Origin: Zygaena filipendulae
Taxonomy: Eukaryota > Arthropoda > Insecta > Lepidoptera > Zygaenidae
Length of the DNA: 64,000 nucleotides
Direction: 5' to 3'
Assembly: GCA_907165275.2 (NCBI GenBank)
Contig: OU015660.1
Location: 6,574,501-6,638,500, forward strand
Shown here: one piece after another, positions 61,710-64,000 of the stretch
Position numbering within the stretch: the stretch's first letter is position 1
How the letters are laid out: every line of letters begins with the position of its first letter
Translations under genes and position numbers: made by a program
Notes under the pieces: generated by a model
The model's database searches: none
Told to the model about the DNA's origin: nothing
The model's input: the letters and a program-made list of their open reading frames with translations, nothing else

Positions 61710-63658
61710 ATGCCTCGCCGTAAGTATTTTTTTCTATTAAACATAGGTACTTTTTTATACTATTTAGAACTTACTATAATATGTAGATAGATAGATAGAT
61801 ACATAGATAATACTTATTGTACACCGAACAAAAAAAGTTAGTAAATAAATACATACCTACGTTAATATATTGCCATCGCCCCATCACATAGCAAGTGTTA
61901 AAACATTTGGTCATTAATTAGTCCTACTTTACCAATTGAATGCATTTAGCAAAACGAGAACCAACACACTATATTAAAAATTTTTAAAGAATAATATGCA
62001 GAAAGGTCAAGAAATTTTAAAATAGAAGACTAATACATGAATTAATAGTGTTTCCTCTACAGTAGGTAGGTCGACGACGGTTTGTATCTCTTGAGAAAAT
62101 GCATGTTTTGGGCCATGAACAAAGCTAACTTTGTCACCGATACAACTACGTCATGATATAAATTGTATTCCAGCTCCGAGAGGTCCCCCACCCCCGTACC
62201 AACAGTACCCACCCCAGGCAGCACCGGGCACCGTTACCTACATACAGACGCCTGTGATGATGCCGGTATACCAGCCGCCTGTTCCAGAGCCAGCGCCCAG
62301 TCAGCCCACTTACGTCACTAACTATATTTATCAGCAATCACCTGTCGTTACGCCTCCAGCTGGTAATATTAGATCCCTACTAATATTATAAATGCGAAAG
62401 TAACTCTGTCTGTCCGTCAGTCTGTCTGTCTGTCTGTCTGCTACGCTTTCACGCATCAACGGCTCAACCGGTCATCATTAAATTTTGCACACATATTGCC
62501 AGGAGTACAGAGAAGGACATAGGGTACTTTTTATCTCGGAATTCCCGCGGGAACTCCGAAACCGCAGGGAACAGCTAGTACTATAATAATATTTTATGTC
62601 GGCAATTCTTGTAAATATATATATAATTGATGTCTCGGAAACGCCACTAACGATTTGAATGAAAATATTGATTTTTAGATTATGTTTTACCTCAGAGTAA
62701 TAAATATACTATGTACTGTTTTACTTTTGAAGTTTATCGAGATAGGTGGAATATTTTAGCTACTCAATAGGTAAACAGATACATAGATGGCAAAGTGATC
62801 ACGCAACAGTCGCCCAGATAACTACCTATTTTATTAAATAAATAAATAATATAGGTGGGTATTACAAAAAACAATTTTATTGTTGAATTATTAAAACTAC
62901 GCAACACTTAAAAATTGCAAGTTAGTTAAACCGTAGAGCGTATAGGGGACTGGGGAAGTCCCTCACTAAAGATAAGATATACCTACAGCTGCGCAATAAT
63001 AAATAATGCACTACGGACAACAGAAACTTGCATCCAAAACTTCCAATGACATTGTATATCATAAAATTCTAAATGAAGTTATTTTGATTTTGTTTATATA
63101 TTTGTAGGGCTTTCATATCGCTACAAGCTACGGTGCAATGTGCTATAGCCTATAGGCTAATGTCTATAGGTTTATGTCTTAAAAATAAGTTAAAAGTAGA
63201 TAAGCATTAGTGTGTTAAATCACGCTGGAGAAATTTTGAGCAAATCGTGTATTTTACACAATGTAATAAGGTAAACACGCCATAATTAAAAAAACGATCT
63301 ATACCTAACTGGCAATAAAGCAAATTCTGTATCAATAACGTAATTTTGTGGGTTAACATTTTATTGCTTATTCGGCATCCATTTAGCTGTTGGGAAGGTT
63401 CAAAGTATAATATAAACGAATATTTAATTAGTCTAATTTCTAGGTGCTAAGATCGAGTGGGTATCAGCGACCCCCGCAACGGCTTCAAGCCTCACGCACA
63501 AAGCAGTGGTCGCGGGCAATGAGGGTTGGGATGGTAGCCCGATCTGGGTGATAAGGGCCCATCATTGCGGCGAACTGGTGCCCGGCAAGTTGGCCATCAA
63601 ACACCGGACCGCGTTCATAGCCTATGGGGGCCTGGAAATCTCCGTCCACCACTTCGAG
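61710..63658 (+). CDS. DM9/DUF3421 domain protein, 5' part (runs off the right edge)
   Basis: Exon 1 is 61710-61719 (MPR plus 1 nt, donor C/GTAAGT). Exon 2 is 62174-62362, a Pro-, Tyr- and Gln-rich linker of about 63 residues starting PPRGPPPPYQQYPP. Exon 3 is 63444-63658 and ends in a GT donor, so coding continues beyond the window. Exon 3 encodes AKIEWVSATPA and then GNEGWDGSPIWVIRAHHCGE with LVPGKL and AYGG, the signature of a DM9 repeat (DUF3421, the family also found in natterin-like proteins and mosquito PRS1). DM9 proteins are known or proposed mannose-binding lectins and damage or pathogen-response proteins. No signal peptide is seen, which suggests a cytosolic start. Whether a second DM9 repeat follows lies outside the window. 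A Helitron-like copy begins 12 nt after the exon 2 donor. Confidence 0.9.
61782..61809 (+). repeat. (GATA)n microsatellite
   Basis: Several GATA units with one CATA interruption, in intron 1 of the DM9 gene. Confidence 0.85.
62374..62579 (+). mobile_element. Helitron-like copy in intron 2 of the DM9 gene
   Basis: CCCTACTAATATTATAAATG start, a (GTCT)n stretch at 62406-62440, and a GGGAACAGCTAGT end. It starts 12 nt after the exon 2 splice donor. Confidence 0.8.
63188..63384. mobile_element. MITE family B, copy 2, in intron 2 of the DM9 gene
   Basis: GTAGATAAGCATTAGTGTGT at the left, CAATGTAATAAGGTAAACAC in the middle and GGGTTAACATTTTATTGCTT at the right. It is about 50 bases shorter than the copy at 37107. 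Confidence 0.7.
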
Positions 63659-64000
63659 GTACTCGCTTCAATTCTATTTTCAAACACTATAGCTATATAG
63701 GTACACTGATGTGAAAACTAAAGAATCTACTAAGGAACTCTGAGCAAATAATCACTAGGTACGTTTTAAGAGTCGGTACTTTCATACTATTTACTAGCTG
63801 AAATCTATTAGAGCATATTAGAGGATTTGGTTAGGTAGTTATTCCAAAGTTGGTAAGGAAGTGCATGATCCATTGTAATTTTTGCTTCAAGGCAGTGTCG
63901 ATGAGCTGCTAAGGAATTCGGGAATAAGAACCGCAGGATACCAGTAAAAATAAAAACCTTAAACAAACAAAAAAGAAATAACAAATTTATAAAAAAAAAA

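Noticed and set aside
1..64000. CRISPR arrays, operons or prokaryotic features
   Set aside because: Spliced genes, AATAAA signals and eukaryotic transposons throughout; no regularly spaced direct repeats.

Overview
The window looks like nuclear DNA of a moth or butterfly (Lepidoptera, probably Ditrysia). It is AT-rich and intron-bearing, and it contains two lepidopteran-type chemosensory or transport families. It is also saturated with one interspersed repeat: about two dozen copies ending in a GC-rich tail with CCCGCGGGAACTCCGAAATT followed by a CTAG terminus, which is what I know as the Lep1-type non-autonomous Helitron of Lepidoptera. Short GTAGGTACCTAC-like strings are scattered throughout. 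All exon structures below were worked out by hand from reading frame, splice signals and phase.

Positions 1 to about 42,600 hold no gene I can name. This part is intergenic or intronic DNA filled with Helitron-like copies, foldback/MITE-like elements (for example 2050-2280, 20721-20966, 27453-27758, 37107-37352 and 40147-40265), tRNA-like SINE pieces, a possible pogo-type terminus and a CpG-rich island (28950-29620). The one gene-like signal is a tentative small minus-strand gene (about 34,700 down to 31,207) encoding a peptide of about 64 residues with one hydrophobic segment and a polybasic tail.

From 42,686 onward the window is gene-bearing. (1) A nine-exon, 506-residue SLC46/PCFT-like major facilitator transporter lies on the plus strand (42,686-48,238), with one GC-AG intron. 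(2) Between 48.9 and 51.1 kb there is a cluster of foldback elements. (3) Two tandem plus-strand genes (53,503 and 57,157) encode small cysteine-containing proteins that share PCF motifs. I do not recognise the family, and they are separated by a 5'-truncated LINE and a Helitron copy. (4) A complete four-exon gustatory receptor of 382 residues lies on the minus strand (60,496-58,179). (5) Head-to-head with it across 1.2 kb, the 5' part of a DM9/DUF3421 lectin-like gene starts at 61,710 and runs off the right edge.

Nothing in the sequence suggests that these five genes form one pathway. They look like ordinary neighbours. Two points stand out: the unrecognised PCF pair, and how often transposable elements sit within tens of bases of splice donors. 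Intergenic divergence could not be measured, no database was searched, and repeat names are by resemblance.
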